A stretch of DNA of 64,000 bases from Deltaproteobacteria bacterium (GTDB lineage: Bacteria > Myxococcota_A > Polyangia > Polyangiales > Ga0077539). The position numbers and the translations under genes are program-made. The notes beneath the pieces were generated by a model. The model ran no database searches. It was not told where the DNA came from and was given only the letters and a program-made list of their open reading frames with translations. The DNA is taken from the NCBI GenBank assembly GCA_016218725.1, contig JACRDB010000097.1, positions 1 through 64,000 of the forward strand, in the 5' to 3' direction. Below are positions 49,151-58,013 of the stretch, piece by piece (the first letter of the stretch is position 1; every line of letters starts with the position of its first letter).

Positions 49151-50694
49151 CAACGCCGAGGTGGAGCGCCCGAAGCGGGCCGTCGGCGCCGGAGGGCGAG
49201 GCCCAGGGCCAGCGCCCCGAGGGCCGCGAGCCCCCGCGAGGGCACTCCGCCCGGCACCGCGCAGCCGCACCCCGGCGCGGTCCCGAAGCCCCCGCCCCCG
49301 ACGCCAGGGCCTCCGTCGGCGCCGCCGTCGTCCGTGGGCCCGGCCTCCGGGAGCACCACGTCTTCAACGTCCGTGGGAGGGGGCAGCCCGCCGGTGTCCG
49401 CGCGCGGCGCGCCGCTGTCCGTGGGCGGCGGTGGCGGCGGTGGTGGCGGTGGCGGTGGTGGCGGCATGCCCGCGTCCGTGGACGGGCAGGTGTTGGTGCC
49501 CGGGATGCAGAGGCTGAGACCCGGGGAGGTGGTCATGGCGCAGCGGTAGCCCCGGGGGCAGCCGCAGTCGTCCGCGCAGCGCTGCGTGCAGAACGCCGCG
49601 GCGCCGGACACGGAGACGCAGGGACCGCCGGAGGAGCAGTCCGTGCCGCGGGTGCAGCGCTCTCCAAAAGACGCCATGCCGGGCGTCGAGCCCGTGCAGT
49701 CCCCGGGGACCCAGGCCCAGCCCGAGGCGCAAGCGGTCGCAGTGGGGCCCGTGGCGGTGCCCGAGAGGCAGCGGTTGCTCGCCCCGCACCAGCCGCAGCC
49801 TCCCATCGGGGCGCAGGTGGCGCAGGTGTTGGCCGCGGCGGTGCAGCGGTCCGTGGGAGGGCCCCCGTCCATCGGGGGCGGCGGCGGCGGCGTGGCGCGG
49901 CAATCCGAAGGGTTCCAGGCCCAGCCCGACGCGCAGGCCACGCCAGAGGGGCCCGTGGGCGAGCCCGACAGGCACCGCCCGGTGGCGCCGCAGAAGCCGC
50001 AGCCGTCCATCGGGGTGCAGCCCTCGCAGGTGGTGGCCGACGCGCACGGATCCGGCGGAGGGCCCCCATCGGGGATCACCCCCCCGGAGGGGTAGAGCGT
50101 ACACACCCCGGTGGTGTCGTCCCCCGCGAGCATGCGCACGAGGCCCCCGGAGTACGACGGGAACATGATCGCCCCGCGCACGGAGGTGTGCCCCAGGCCC
50201 AGGAAATGGCCCTCCTCGTGCGTGGCGATGGACTGCGCGTCCACGAAGCCCGAGCTCCCGGTGGTGTTCCACCGGAAGCCCACGTTGTTGAAATTGATGT
50301 CCGAGTCCACGATGAACGACCCGCGGGACACGTTGAGCGTCACCCCGATGGCCACCCGCGAGTCCCCGAGCTCCGCGGGCCACGCGCCGGACACCCAGAA
50401 GAGGGAGTTCTCCCCGTCGGAGCTGGACCCCCGGGTGGTGGCCGTCTCCCCGAGGTACATCGTCCGGAAGCGCGTGCAGGAGGGCGCCTCCCAGGCCGCA
50501 AACCCTTGCTGGGCCGCGTTTCGCGCGCCGTCGGCCCCCAGCGTCGACGGCGCCGAGGCGGAGTTCACCCGGTAGCGCACCGGGAAGCCCGCGGGGTTCC
50601 AGGTGGCCCCCTGACGGGTCCAGCCCAGGGCCTCCGTGGACAGGAGCCCCACCCAGGGGACGAGCCAGAAGGCCGCGCGTCTGGCGCCGCTCAT
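49150..50694 (-). CDS. Exported matrixin-like zinc protease with MYXO-CTERM-like tail
   Basis: 514 aa. Signal peptide ('FWLVPWVGLLSTEALG'). Metalloprotease domain about residues 25-205: zinc site 'THEEGHFLGLGHT' (HExxHxxGxxH, about 158-170) and Met-turn 'GAIMFPSYSGG'. Two PSI/plexin-like Cys segments follow ('CEGCTPMDGCGFCGATGRC', 'CATCAPMGGCGWCGASNRC'), another Cys-rich block, a run of about 14 prolines, and a tail 'GCGCAVPG' + hydrophobic helix + 'RRRR', the MYXO-CTERM plan for surface sorting. ATG overlaps the stop of the preceding secreted protein (ATGA). Likely a cell-surface protease; substrate unknown. Confidence 0.9.
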   Translation of the reverse strand: MSGARRAAFWLVPWVGLLSTEALGWTRQGATWNPAGFPVRYRVNSASAPSTLGADGARNAAQQGFAAWEAPSCTRFRTMYLGETATTRGSSSDGENSLFWVSGAWPAELGDSRVAIGVTLNVSRGSFIVDSDINFNNVGFRWNTTGSSGFVDAQSIATHEEGHFLGLGHTSVRGAIMFPSYSGGLVRMLAGDDTTGVCTLYPSGGVIPDGGPPPDPCASATTCEGCTPMDGCGFCGATGRCLSGSPTGPSGVACASGWAWNPSDCRATPPPPPPMDGGPPTDRCTAAANTCATCAPMGGCGWCGASNRCLSGTATGPTATACASGWAWVPGDCTGSTPGMASFGERCTRGTDCSSGGPCVSVSGAAAFCTQRCADDCGCPRGYRCAMTTSPGLSLCIPGTNTCPSTDAGMPPPPPPPPPPPPPPTDSGAPRADTGGLPPPTDVEDVVLPEAGPTDDGGADGGPGVGGGGFGTAPGCGCAVPGGVPSRGLAALGALALGLALRRRRPASGAPPRR

Positions 50695-51269
50695 CGAGCA
50701 CCCCGCGCGCGCTGCGACACCGCGTCCAACAGCCGGTACAGGGGCTCCGGTGGCTCGTCGCCGGCCTCCACGTAGACCATCCGGTCACCCTGCGGGACCG
50801 CGAAGGTCACGTCCTCGAAGCTGCGCTGCACGGTCACCGCCCCCTGGGCGTCCCGACCCACGGCGAAGGCGCTCTGGCTCATCGCCGTGAGGTACACCAC
50901 GTCCCCGGCGCCCCGCCGGAGGAAGAGCACGTACTCCCCACCGCGGGTGAGGCGGGCGTCCCCCGGCACCTGGAGGGTGTCCCCGCCGACGGTGCCCCCG
51001 AACTGCCGGAGCACCACCCCGGCCGGCCCCTGGCCCTTGAGGTACGCCAACACCCGCAGGCGGCTCAGGGTGATGATCCGCGTGCCGTCCTCGTTCCAGC
51101 GCGCGCCCTGGCCCTCGACCACGCAGCGCACCACCAGCTCCGCCCGGTCGATAAGCTCCGCCCGGGAGAGCCTCACCATCACCGTGGCCTCCGCCACGGG
51201 CGCCGCCAGCGCCAGGGCGGCCACGAGCGCCAGCGAGCTCAACCACGACCGTCCACGACGAAGAAGCAC
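50691..51269 (-). CDS. Exported hypothetical protein, partner of the protease
   Basis: 192 aa. Signal peptide ('LSSLALVAALALAAPVAEA'), then a beta-rich domain of about 150 residues ('VMVRLSRAELIDRAELVVRCVVEGQ', 'VLRQFGG.VGGDTLQVPGDARLTRGGEYVLFL'). The pattern suggests a small secreted beta-sandwich; I do not recognise a named family. The ribosome site decides the start: AGGAGG at 51276-51281 touches ATG 51275 but is 6 nt from GTG 51269, so I place the start at GTG. Coupled to the protease gene by ATGA, suggesting a chaperone, inhibitor or regulator of it. Confidence 0.75.
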   Translation of the reverse strand: MLLRRGRSWLSSLALVAALALAAPVAEATVMVRLSRAELIDRAELVVRCVVEGQGARWNEDGTRIITLSRLRVLAYLKGQGPAGVVLRQFGGTVGGDTLQVPGDARLTRGGEYVLFLRRGAGDVVYLTAMSQSAFAVGRDAQGAVTVQRSFEDVTFAVPQGDRMVYVEAGDEPPEPLYRLLDAVSQRARGAR

Positions 51270-51275
51270 AAGCAT

Positions 51276-51281
51276 CCTCCT
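51276..51281 (-). promoter_or_regulatory. Ribosome-binding site that decides a GTG start
   Basis: AGGAGG lies directly against ATG 51275 (zero spacing) and 6 nt from the in-frame GTG 51269. Normal spacing favours the GTG. Confidence 0.6.
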
Positions 51282-51498
51282 GAAAGGAACCGAAAGTACG
51301 CCCGTCCAGCGGGTGGCGTAGTTTGGACGCTCCCCCCGGGGGGTCGTCAACTGGGGCGCTACAACCGCAGGCAGCGGGCACCATCGCCAATGTAGGTGGA
51401 TGTAGTCATGTCCCCGGAAGATTGCGCAGCGGGCACCGTTGACGCGGCGTTCGGGGTGGTTTTCCATCGCGGCTCGCGACCTTCACGGAGGAAGATCC

Positions 51499-51699
51499 AT
51501 GCGCATGATTCAGTACGGGGACGAGGGCAGCACGGTGCGGGAGCTCCAGCAGGCGCTGGTGGACAACGGCTACGACATTGACGTGGACGGAGATTTTGGC
51601 CCCGCCACGGACGCGGCGGTGAAGGATTTCCAGAGTTCCAACGGCCTGGACGCGGACGGCGTGGTGGGCCCCAACACGTGGGCGGCGTTGGGATTCTGA
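51499..51699 (+). CDS. Minimal peptidoglycan-binding domain protein
   Basis: 66-aa protein that is a single PG_binding_1 domain: 'GDEGSTVRELQQALVDNGY', 'DVDGDFGPATDAAVKDFQSSNGL' and 'DADGVVGPNTWAAL'. The repeated D-x-D/x-G-x-x-G-P motif is the family hallmark. No signal peptide is visible, so either it is exported by another route, released on lysis, or works in the cytosol. ATG 51499 has a GGAGGAA ribosome site. Often such domains are attached to hydrolases; here it stands alone. Confidence 0.85.
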   Translation: MRMIQYGDEGSTVRELQQALVDNGYDIDVDGDFGPATDAAVKDFQSSNGLDADGVVGPNTWAALGF

Positions 51700-51777
51700 T
51701 TTCGTGAACGACCCCGTCGGGGGTAACATCTGGGACAGGCGCGGTGGCTGACGGCGACCGCAAAGGGGTACCTGCCC

Positions 51778-53067
51778 GTGGACGAGAGGCTTCTCATCGA
51801 GGTCGCCCTGCACCTGGGCGGCACCCTGGACCTGGGGAGCCTCCTGCGCCGCGTGGTGGACAGCGCGGTGAAGCTCCTGAACGCCGAGCGCGCGCTCCTG
51901 GCGCTGGTGGACGACGCCGGGCGCCTGGAGCAGGTGGTCACGCACAACCTCACCTGGGAGGGGCCCGGGACCCCGCTGCCCATCTCCCACGGGCTCTTTG
52001 AAGAGGTCCTCCGCCGCGGGGCGCCGGTGTTCGTGAACAACGCCGCCGTGGACGCGCAGTTCAGCCGCAACGCCAGCGTGCGCGCCCTGGGCCTGCGGAT
52101 GATCCTGGGGATGCCCGTGGTGTCCCGCGGGCGCGTAGTCGCCGTGCTCTACACGGACAGCCGCATCGCAGCTACCACGGAGCGGGGCTTGAGGTTGGAG
52201 ACCCTCCGGGCCCTGGTCGCCATGACCGCCACAGCCGTGGAGAACGCCAGGCTCTTCGAGGAGCAGGAGCAGCGCGCCTACCTCCTGGCCCACATGGTGC
52301 ACGACCTGCGCACCCCGCTGTCCATCATTCGCCTGAGCGCCCAGGAGCTCCTCCGGAGCCCGGAGACGGACCGCGAGACCCGGGAGGAGATCGTCCAGGA
52401 CATCACCGACGGGGTGCGCCGGCTGGAGCTGCTCATCGACAGCAGCATGGCCCTGGCCCGGATGAAGGCCAACCTCGGCGACGCGCCCGTGGACGTGGAC
52501 CTCGCGGGGCTCCTGCGGGACCACGCCCGGAGGCTCAAGCCCCTCGCCACCGCGCGCTCCACCCGCATCGAGGTGACCCTCCAGGGTGACCTCCCCCCGC
52601 TGCGCACCTACCGCGAGCGCCTGGAGGCCGTGCTGGACAACCTGGTCTTCAACGCCATCAAGTACGCCACGCCGAACACCGCGATCCGGGTGTCCGCGGG
52701 GCCCCTCCAGCCCGGCGCCCTCGCGGACTCCAGGCCCTCGACGCCGGGCCCCGGGCTCTTCCTCCAGTCGGACACCCTTTCTCCCGCCAGGGGCACCGCC
52801 TTCCTGGCCGTCACCGTCGAGAACGCCTGCGCCGGACTGCCGGAGGAGCTCCTGGCCAGGCTCTTCCAGCCCTTCGCCCGCGGCGATGGGAACGCCTCCG
52901 AGCACCGCTCCAACGGTTTTGGGCTCGTCATCGTCGCCGAGTGTGTGCGCTCCATGGGCGGCAGTGTCTGGGCCACCCCCGCGGAGTCCGGGGGGGCCTG
53001 CTTCACCTTCACCCTCCCGGTCGAGAGCCTGGTGGTCTCCGCGTCGCTGCGCCCGCTGGGATCTTAG
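51778..53067 (+). CDS. GAF-domain sensor histidine kinase
   Basis: 429-aa soluble sensor kinase. GAF domain about residues 1-165 ('LLNAERALLALVDDAG', 'LGMPVVSRGRVVAVLYTDSR'). Histidine kinase core: 'LLAHMVHDLRTPLSIIR' (His about residue 182), 'LDNLVFNAIKYATP', and a degenerate G-box 'SNGFGLVIVAECVRSMGG' in place of 'GxGLGL'. No transmembrane helix, so it senses a cytosolic signal. GTG 51778 with an AAAGGGG ribosome site. No adjacent response regulator, so an orphan kinase. Confidence 0.9.
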   Translation: MDERLLIEVALHLGGTLDLGSLLRRVVDSAVKLLNAERALLALVDDAGRLEQVVTHNLTWEGPGTPLPISHGLFEEVLRRGAPVFVNNAAVDAQFSRNASVRALGLRMILGMPVVSRGRVVAVLYTDSRIAATTERGLRLETLRALVAMTATAVENARLFEEQEQRAYLLAHMVHDLRTPLSIIRLSAQELLRSPETDRETREEIVQDITDGVRRLELLIDSSMALARMKANLGDAPVDVDLAGLLRDHARRLKPLATARSTRIEVTLQGDLPPLRTYRERLEAVLDNLVFNAIKYATPNTAIRVSAGPLQPGALADSRPSTPGPGLFLQSDTLSPARGTAFLAVTVENACAGLPEELLARLFQPFARGDGNASEHRSNGFGLVIVAECVRSMGGSVWATPAESGGACFTFTLPVESLVVSASLRPLGS

Positions 53068-53069
53068 GG

Positions 53070-53075
53070 TATCTT
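53070..53075 (+). promoter_or_regulatory. Putative -10 box of the monooxygenase-kinase pair
   Basis: TATCTT 10 nt before ATG 53086, between the histidine kinase stop and the monooxygenase start. Confidence 0.35.
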
Positions 53076-53085
53076 CGCGGCGCGG

Positions 53086-54234
53086 ATGTTGCCCGTCCAG
53101 ATCATCGGCGCTGGCGTCGCGGGCCTCGCCCTGGCGCGCGCCCTGCGCCTGCGGGGTGTTCACGCCCAGGTCCACGAGCGCGCCCCGCACCTGCGCGCCG
53201 AGGGCGGCGTGCTCACCCTGTGGTCCAACGGCGTGGGCGCCCTCGGGGCCCTCGGGATCGATCCCCTGAGGGACCGCCGCGCCATCCATCTTGAGCGCGC
53301 CACGCTCTGGTCCTCCCGCGGTGAGCGCCTGGCGGACATCCCCGTCGGGGACCTCGGTCGCCGCCTCGGGAGCCCCAGCGTGGTGGTGCGCCGGAGCGAG
53401 CTCCTCGCGCTCCTGGCCGAGGGGCTCCCGCCCGAGGACCTCACCCTCGGCGTCACCGTGGACGCCCTGCGCCACACGGACCTCGGCGCCGAGGTGCGCT
53501 TCACCGCCGGCTCCGTGGCCTCGGGCCGCGCCGTGGTCGGCGCCGACGGGCTCCACTCGGTCGTGCGAAGCTGCCTCGTGGGCGAGGAGCCGCCGCGCGC
53601 AGCCAACCAGGACTGCTGGCTCGGGGTCGTCCAGGGCGACCCCGGCGATGGTCCCCCGGAGGGCACGACCTTCGGCGTGGTCGGGCAAGGGCGGCGCTTC
53701 TGGCTGGCCAACGCGGGCCGCGGGGAGCTCCACTGGTACGCCATCGTCGGCGGCGAGCGCCGGAGCGCGGCGCGTGACCAGGGCTCCCTCGCGGAGGCGT
53801 TTCACCGCTGGCCCCACGGCGCCGAGGCGCTCATCCTCGCCACGCCCGCCGAGAGCCTCCGGGTGGTGGCCCTCCACGACCGCGCGCCCCTCCACCGCTG
53901 GAGCGAGGGGTGCGTCACCCTCGCGGGGGACGCGGCCCACGCGTGCACGCCGGACCTCGGCCAGGGTGCCTGCCAGTCCCTGGAGAGCGCGTTGGTGCTC
54001 GCCGAGGCCCTCGCCGAGGAGCGCTCGGTCCCAGAGGCCCTGCGGCGCTACGAGCTCCAGCGCCGCACGCGGGCCCACCTGGTGCAGAGCCTGTCGCGCA
54101 TGGTGTCCGACGGCAGCATGCCCGAGGACCCCGTGCGCTGCGCCCTGCGGGACCTGTCGTGCAGGCTCACCCCCGCGGCGCGCTGGGTCGCCGCGCTGGA
54201 GCCCCTGCTCGCCCCCTCGGGGGCGCCCGGATGA
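53086..54234 (+). CDS. FAD-dependent aromatic-type monooxygenase
   Basis: 382 aa of the UbiH/PHBH-like flavoprotein monooxygenase group. Dinucleotide-binding 'VQIIGAGVAGLALARAL' at the start, 'VVVRRSELLALL', 'GADGLHSVVR' (DG motif, near residue 150) and the FAD-ribityl motif 'TLAGDAAHACTPDLGQGACQSLESA' (about 277-300). It would hydroxylate an organic substrate using NAD(P)H and O2; substrate unknown. The stop overlaps the start of the giant kinase (ATGA), so the enzyme and the regulator are translationally coupled. Confidence 0.9.
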   Translation: MLPVQIIGAGVAGLALARALRLRGVHAQVHERAPHLRAEGGVLTLWSNGVGALGALGIDPLRDRRAIHLERATLWSSRGERLADIPVGDLGRRLGSPSVVVRRSELLALLAEGLPPEDLTLGVTVDALRHTDLGAEVRFTAGSVASGRAVVGADGLHSVVRSCLVGEEPPRAANQDCWLGVVQGDPGDGPPEGTTFGVVGQGRRFWLANAGRGELHWYAIVGGERRSAARDQGSLAEAFHRWPHGAEALILATPAESLRVVALHDRAPLHRWSEGCVTLAGDAAHACTPDLGQGACQSLESALVLAEALAEERSVPEALRRYELQRRTRAHLVQSLSRMVSDGSMPEDPVRCALRDLSCRLTPAARWVAALEPLLAPSGAPG

Positions 54235-57200
54235 GCTCCTGGGCGCGAGGCTCCCGCGTCGGGCAGCGGGTCGGCCCCGACGGGCGCTTCGAGCTCCTGG
54301 GCGAGCTCGGCGAGGGCGGCTCCGCCGTGGTGTACCGCGCCATGGACCGCGCCCTCGGCCGGGCGGTGGCCCTGAAAGCCCTGCCCGACTCGGTCTCCAA
54401 CGACCCGGCGCAGCAGTACTACCTCCGCCGGGAGTTCCGCTCCCGCGCGGACCTCAACCACGCCAACCTGGTCACCTTCCACGAGCTCGTGGTGGACGAG
54501 GCCCTCACGTTCTTCACCATGGACCTGGTGGACGGCGCGGACCTCCTCTCCTTTGTCCGCGAGGGCCACTCGGGCCCCGAGGCCCTGCGCCGCGCGCCCC
54601 CCTGGGCCCGCGCCGCGTGGGGCGCCCGGGAGATCGTCGCGGGGCTCCTGGCGCTCCACGGGGCCGGGCTCGTGCATCGTGACCTCAAGCCCGCCAACGT
54701 GCGCATGAGCGCCGAGGGCCGCCTGGTCATCCTGGACTTCGGCCTGGCCCTGCCCATCACCAACCGCGACGCGCGGCACTCGGAGGTTGATCTCACCGCG
54801 GGCACCCCGCGGTTCATGGCCCCGGACATCGCCATGAGCGACCAGCCGGGCCCCCCGGCGGACTTCTACAGCCTCGGCGTGCTGCTCTGTGACGCCCTCG
54901 AGGGCGAGCTCGCCGAGCGCTCCCTCGGGGGGCTCTTCTTCACCACGGTACGCAGCACCGCGGACCGCTGCACCCTCCCGAGTTACGTCCCGGAGCTCCT
55001 TCGGGACCTGGTCCAGCGCCTCCTGGATCCGTCCCCCGAGGCCCGCGCCGACGCCCGCGCGGTGCTCTCCACCGTGGACCGCGCACTGACCGAGCTCACC
55101 CCCTCGGTGGTCGGGCCCGGGCCCTCGCTGGTCCCGCTGGCCACCCGCGCCGCCAACCTCTGGCAAATCGATGTGCCCTTCGAGGGCCGGCGGGCGGAGC
55201 TCCGCGCCCTCTACGGCGCGCTGGAGCGCGCCGCCCGGGGAGCCTCGCCCACGGTGGTGCTGTGCACCGGTGCCTCGGGCCACGGCAAGACCGAGCTCCT
55301 CGGGCACTTCCTCGCGGGCCTCGGGAACACCGCTACGGTGCTCTGCCTCCGGGGGCGTTGCCACCCACAGGAGACCGTGCCCTTCAAGGCCCTGGACGCC
55401 TTGATGGACGGCATGGCCCGCTTCCTCGGGAACCTCCCGCCCGAGGAGCTCCCGGACCCGGTCCCCGAGGCCCTCCTCAAGCTCTTCCCCGTGCTGGGCG
55501 TCGCACTCCCCACGCAGGCGGACCCGAAGGGCCCCGTGGACCCGCGGGAGCTGCGCCGCCAGGGCGCCCTCGCCCTGCGCGCCTTCCTGGAGCGCCTCGC
55601 CACCCGGTGGAAGCTCATCCTCTGGGTGGATGACCTCCAGTGGGGCGACGAAGACAGCCTCGCCCTTCTGCGCGCGGTGCTCTGCGAGGGCCCCCCGCTG
55701 CCCTCCCTCTGGCTCTTCTCCTGGCGCCTGGAGGACGACGCCCGCGCACAGCTCCCAAGCGCCCTGCGCGCCCACCTCGGCGCCGCCGCCCTGGACGTCA
55801 CCGAGCTCCCCGTGGGTCCCATGAGCGCCGCGGACCTCGGGCGCATCGCCCGGAGAATGCTGCTCCCGTCCCCGTCCCGGGACCAGCTCGCCCAGCAGCT
55901 CGCAGAGTCCGCCGGGGGGTCGCCGTTCTTGCTTACAATGTGGTCAAGGTACGTACAGAACCTTACACCAGGGGGCTTGTCGGATGATGACCTGCCCAAG
56001 GCCCTTGGGGAGCTCCTGGCGGCGAGCCTGGAGGCGCTGCCCGAGGGCGCCGAGGAGCTCCTGAGGCTGGTGTCCGTGGCGGGGGTGCCGGTGCCTCGGA
56101 GCGTGGTGCTCCGTGCCCACGGCCGCGGCGAGGGCGCGCGCATCGTGGTGGCGGCGCTGGGGCAGGGCTTTGTGCGGGAGACCCGCGCCGGGGAAGAGGT
56201 GCTCCTGGCGCCCTACCACGACCGGCTCCGGGAGCTGGTGCTGGAGGCCATGAGCCCCGCGGTGCGCAAGGCCCGGCACCGGGCCCTGGCGGACGCGCTG
56301 GAGGCGCACCCGGAGGCCGACCCGCGGCTCCTCCTGGAGCAGCTCCAGGCCGCCGACGAGGGGCGCCGCGCCGCGCGCTACGCCCTCCAGGCGGCCGAGC
56401 GCGCCGAGGCCGCTCTCGCGTTCCACCAGGCCGTGCGCATGTACCGCACGGCGCTGGAGCTGGAGCCCGTGGCGGGGGCCACGCTCCCGAAGGCCCGGTG
56501 GCAGTTGGAGGAGAGCCTCGCCCAGGCGCTGCTCAACGTCGGCGAGGGGAGCGAGGCGGCGGACCATTTCCTCCGGGCGGCCACGCTCCTGGAGGCGCTC
56601 GCCCGGAGCTCCGCCGGCGCGCTGCCCCACAGCGCCAGGGAGGCCCTGCACCTGCGGCGCGCGGCGGCGACGCACCTGCTTCACAACGGGCGCATGGGCG
56701 AGGGGGTCACGCTCATGCGGGGGGTGCTCCGGGACGTGGGCGTGGAGCTCCCGGAGGAGGACGGGGCGGCGCTGCGGGGGGCGCTCCTTGGGCGCATGCG
56801 CTTCCTGGCCCGGAGCATCCGCGCCACGCACGCGCCGCTGCCGCCGGGGGAGCACGACCGCATGGAGGCTTGCTGGAGCGCGTGCTCGGGCTTCGGGCTC
56901 CTGCGGCCGCTCCTGGCCGACGCGGTGAGCGTGGCGAACCTCCAGCGCACGCTCACCTACGGCGACCCGTCGCAGCTGTGCCGCGCCCTGGGCTTCGAGG
57001 CCAGCTTCGAGGCCTCCCTGGGCGGGAGCTTCCTGCGGTGGCATGCGCACCGGCTCCTGGACCACGCCTTCGCCTTCGCGGAGCGCTCCGGGGCGCCGTA
57101 CGACCGCGCCTGGACGCTGTTCTCCGCGGGCATCATCGCCTTCGTGGAGGTGCGCTGGCGCAGCGCCCGGGCCCTCTGCGACGAGGCCGTGGAGCTCTTC

Positions 57201-58013
57201 CGCGGGCGCTGCAAGGGCGCCTTCTGGGAGGTCGTCCTGGCGGAGGCCTTCGCCCTCACGGCGCGGGCCTACGAGGGGGACCTGCGGGCCGTGCGGCAGC
57301 GGCAGCGCGAGGCCATCGCCTCGGCGGAGGCGCGGGGCGACCGCTTCGGCGCCACGCACCTGCGGCTCGGCACACCGTCCCTGCACCTGGTGGCCGCGGG
57401 CGAGGCCGCGCGCGCCGTGACGGAGCTCGACGACGCCATCGCCCCGTGGCCGACGCAGTCGTTCCTGACGCAGCACTACCTGCACCTGCTCGCGGTGGTG
57501 CAGGCGCTCCTGGCCCAGGCCAGGGTGTCCGAAGCCCGGCGCCGCGTGGAGGAGGCCTGGCCCCGGATCGAGTCCGCGGGCTGGCTCCGGATGGAGTTCG
57601 CCCGCGGGGAGCTCCTGCACCTTCGCGGCCGGGTCGCCGTGGCGGAGGCCCTGGAGTCGCGCTCCCCGCGGGCGCAGTGGGCCGAGGTGGAGCGCTGCGT
57701 CGCAGGCATCGATGGCACGGCGCTGCCGTGGAGCGGGCCCCTGGCGGCGACGCTCCGGGCGGCCCTGCGGTGGCAACGGGGGGACCGCTCGGGCGCGGTC
57801 AAGACCCTGGTCGGGGCCGTGGGCGCCTACCGCACGGCGGAGATGCACCTGCACGCCGAGACCCTGGAGGCGCAGGTCGCCGAGCTCGCCCCCTCGGCGG
57901 AGGCGCGGGGCCGGGGCCAGGTGGCCCGGGCCTGGCTCGGGGAGCACGGCGTCGAGGCCCCCGGGGCGCTGGCGCGCGCGCTCCTGCCGGGGTTCCCGTC
58001 GCTCAAGGGATGA
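54231..58013 (+). CDS. Giant Ser/Thr kinase-AAA ATPase-TPR regulator
   Basis: 1260 aa in three parts. (1) Kinase about residues 15-275: 'LGELGEGGSAVVYRA', 'VALKALP', 'HRDLKPANVRM', 'DFGLAL', 'GTPRFMAPD'. (2) AAA-type ATPase of the MalT/PknK-like class about 310-580: Walker A 'CTGASGHGKTELL', Walker B 'ILWVDDLQWGDEDS'. (3) About 600 residues of TPR-like helices. No transmembrane segment. Such kinases are cytosolic, bind nucleotide, and sense ligands through the TPR half. ATG 54231 overlaps the monooxygenase stop. The final 11 bases overlap the convergent desaturase gene. Confidence 0.92.
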   Translation: MSSWARGSRVGQRVGPDGRFELLGELGEGGSAVVYRAMDRALGRAVALKALPDSVSNDPAQQYYLRREFRSRADLNHANLVTFHELVVDEALTFFTMDLVDGADLLSFVREGHSGPEALRRAPPWARAAWGAREIVAGLLALHGAGLVHRDLKPANVRMSAEGRLVILDFGLALPITNRDARHSEVDLTAGTPRFMAPDIAMSDQPGPPADFYSLGVLLCDALEGELAERSLGGLFFTTVRSTADRCTLPSYVPELLRDLVQRLLDPSPEARADARAVLSTVDRALTELTPSVVGPGPSLVPLATRAANLWQIDVPFEGRRAELRALYGALERAARGASPTVVLCTGASGHGKTELLGHFLAGLGNTATVLCLRGRCHPQETVPFKALDALMDGMARFLGNLPPEELPDPVPEALLKLFPVLGVALPTQADPKGPVDPRELRRQGALALRAFLERLATRWKLILWVDDLQWGDEDSLALLRAVLCEGPPLPSLWLFSWRLEDDARAQLPSALRAHLGAAALDVTELPVGPMSAADLGRIARRMLLPSPSRDQLAQQLAESAGGSPFLLTMWSRYVQNLTPGGLSDDDLPKALGELLAASLEALPEGAEELLRLVSVAGVPVPRSVVLRAHGRGEGARIVVAALGQGFVRETRAGEEVLLAPYHDRLRELVLEAMSPAVRKARHRALADALEAHPEADPRLLLEQLQAADEGRRAARYALQAAERAEAALAFHQAVRMYRTALELEPVAGATLPKARWQLEESLAQALLNVGEGSEAADHFLRAATLLEALARSSAGALPHSAREALHLRRAAATHLLHNGRMGEGVTLMRGVLRDVGVELPEEDGAALRGALLGRMRFLARSIRATHAPLPPGEHDRMEACWSACSGFGLLRPLLADAVSVANLQRTLTYGDPSQLCRALGFEASFEASLGGSFLRWHAHRLLDHAFAFAERSGAPYDRAWTLFSAGIIAFVEVRWRSARALCDEAVELFRGRCKGAFWEVVLAEAFALTARAYEGDLRAVRQRQREAIASAEARGDRFGATHLRLGTPSLHLVAAGEAARAVTELDDAIAPWPTQSFLTQHYLHLLAVVQALLAQARVSEARRRVEEAWPRIESAGWLRMEFARGELLHLRGRVAVAEALESRSPRAQWAEVERCVAGIDGTALPWSGPLAATLRAALRWQRGDRSGAVKTLVGAVGAYRTAEMHLHAETLEAQVAELAPSAEARGRGQVARAWLGEHGVEAPGALARALLPGFPSLKG

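Noticed and set aside
49400..49470. GGTGGCGGTGGC simple repeat
   Set aside because: It is the antisense of the proline run in the protease linker, and common in such proteins.
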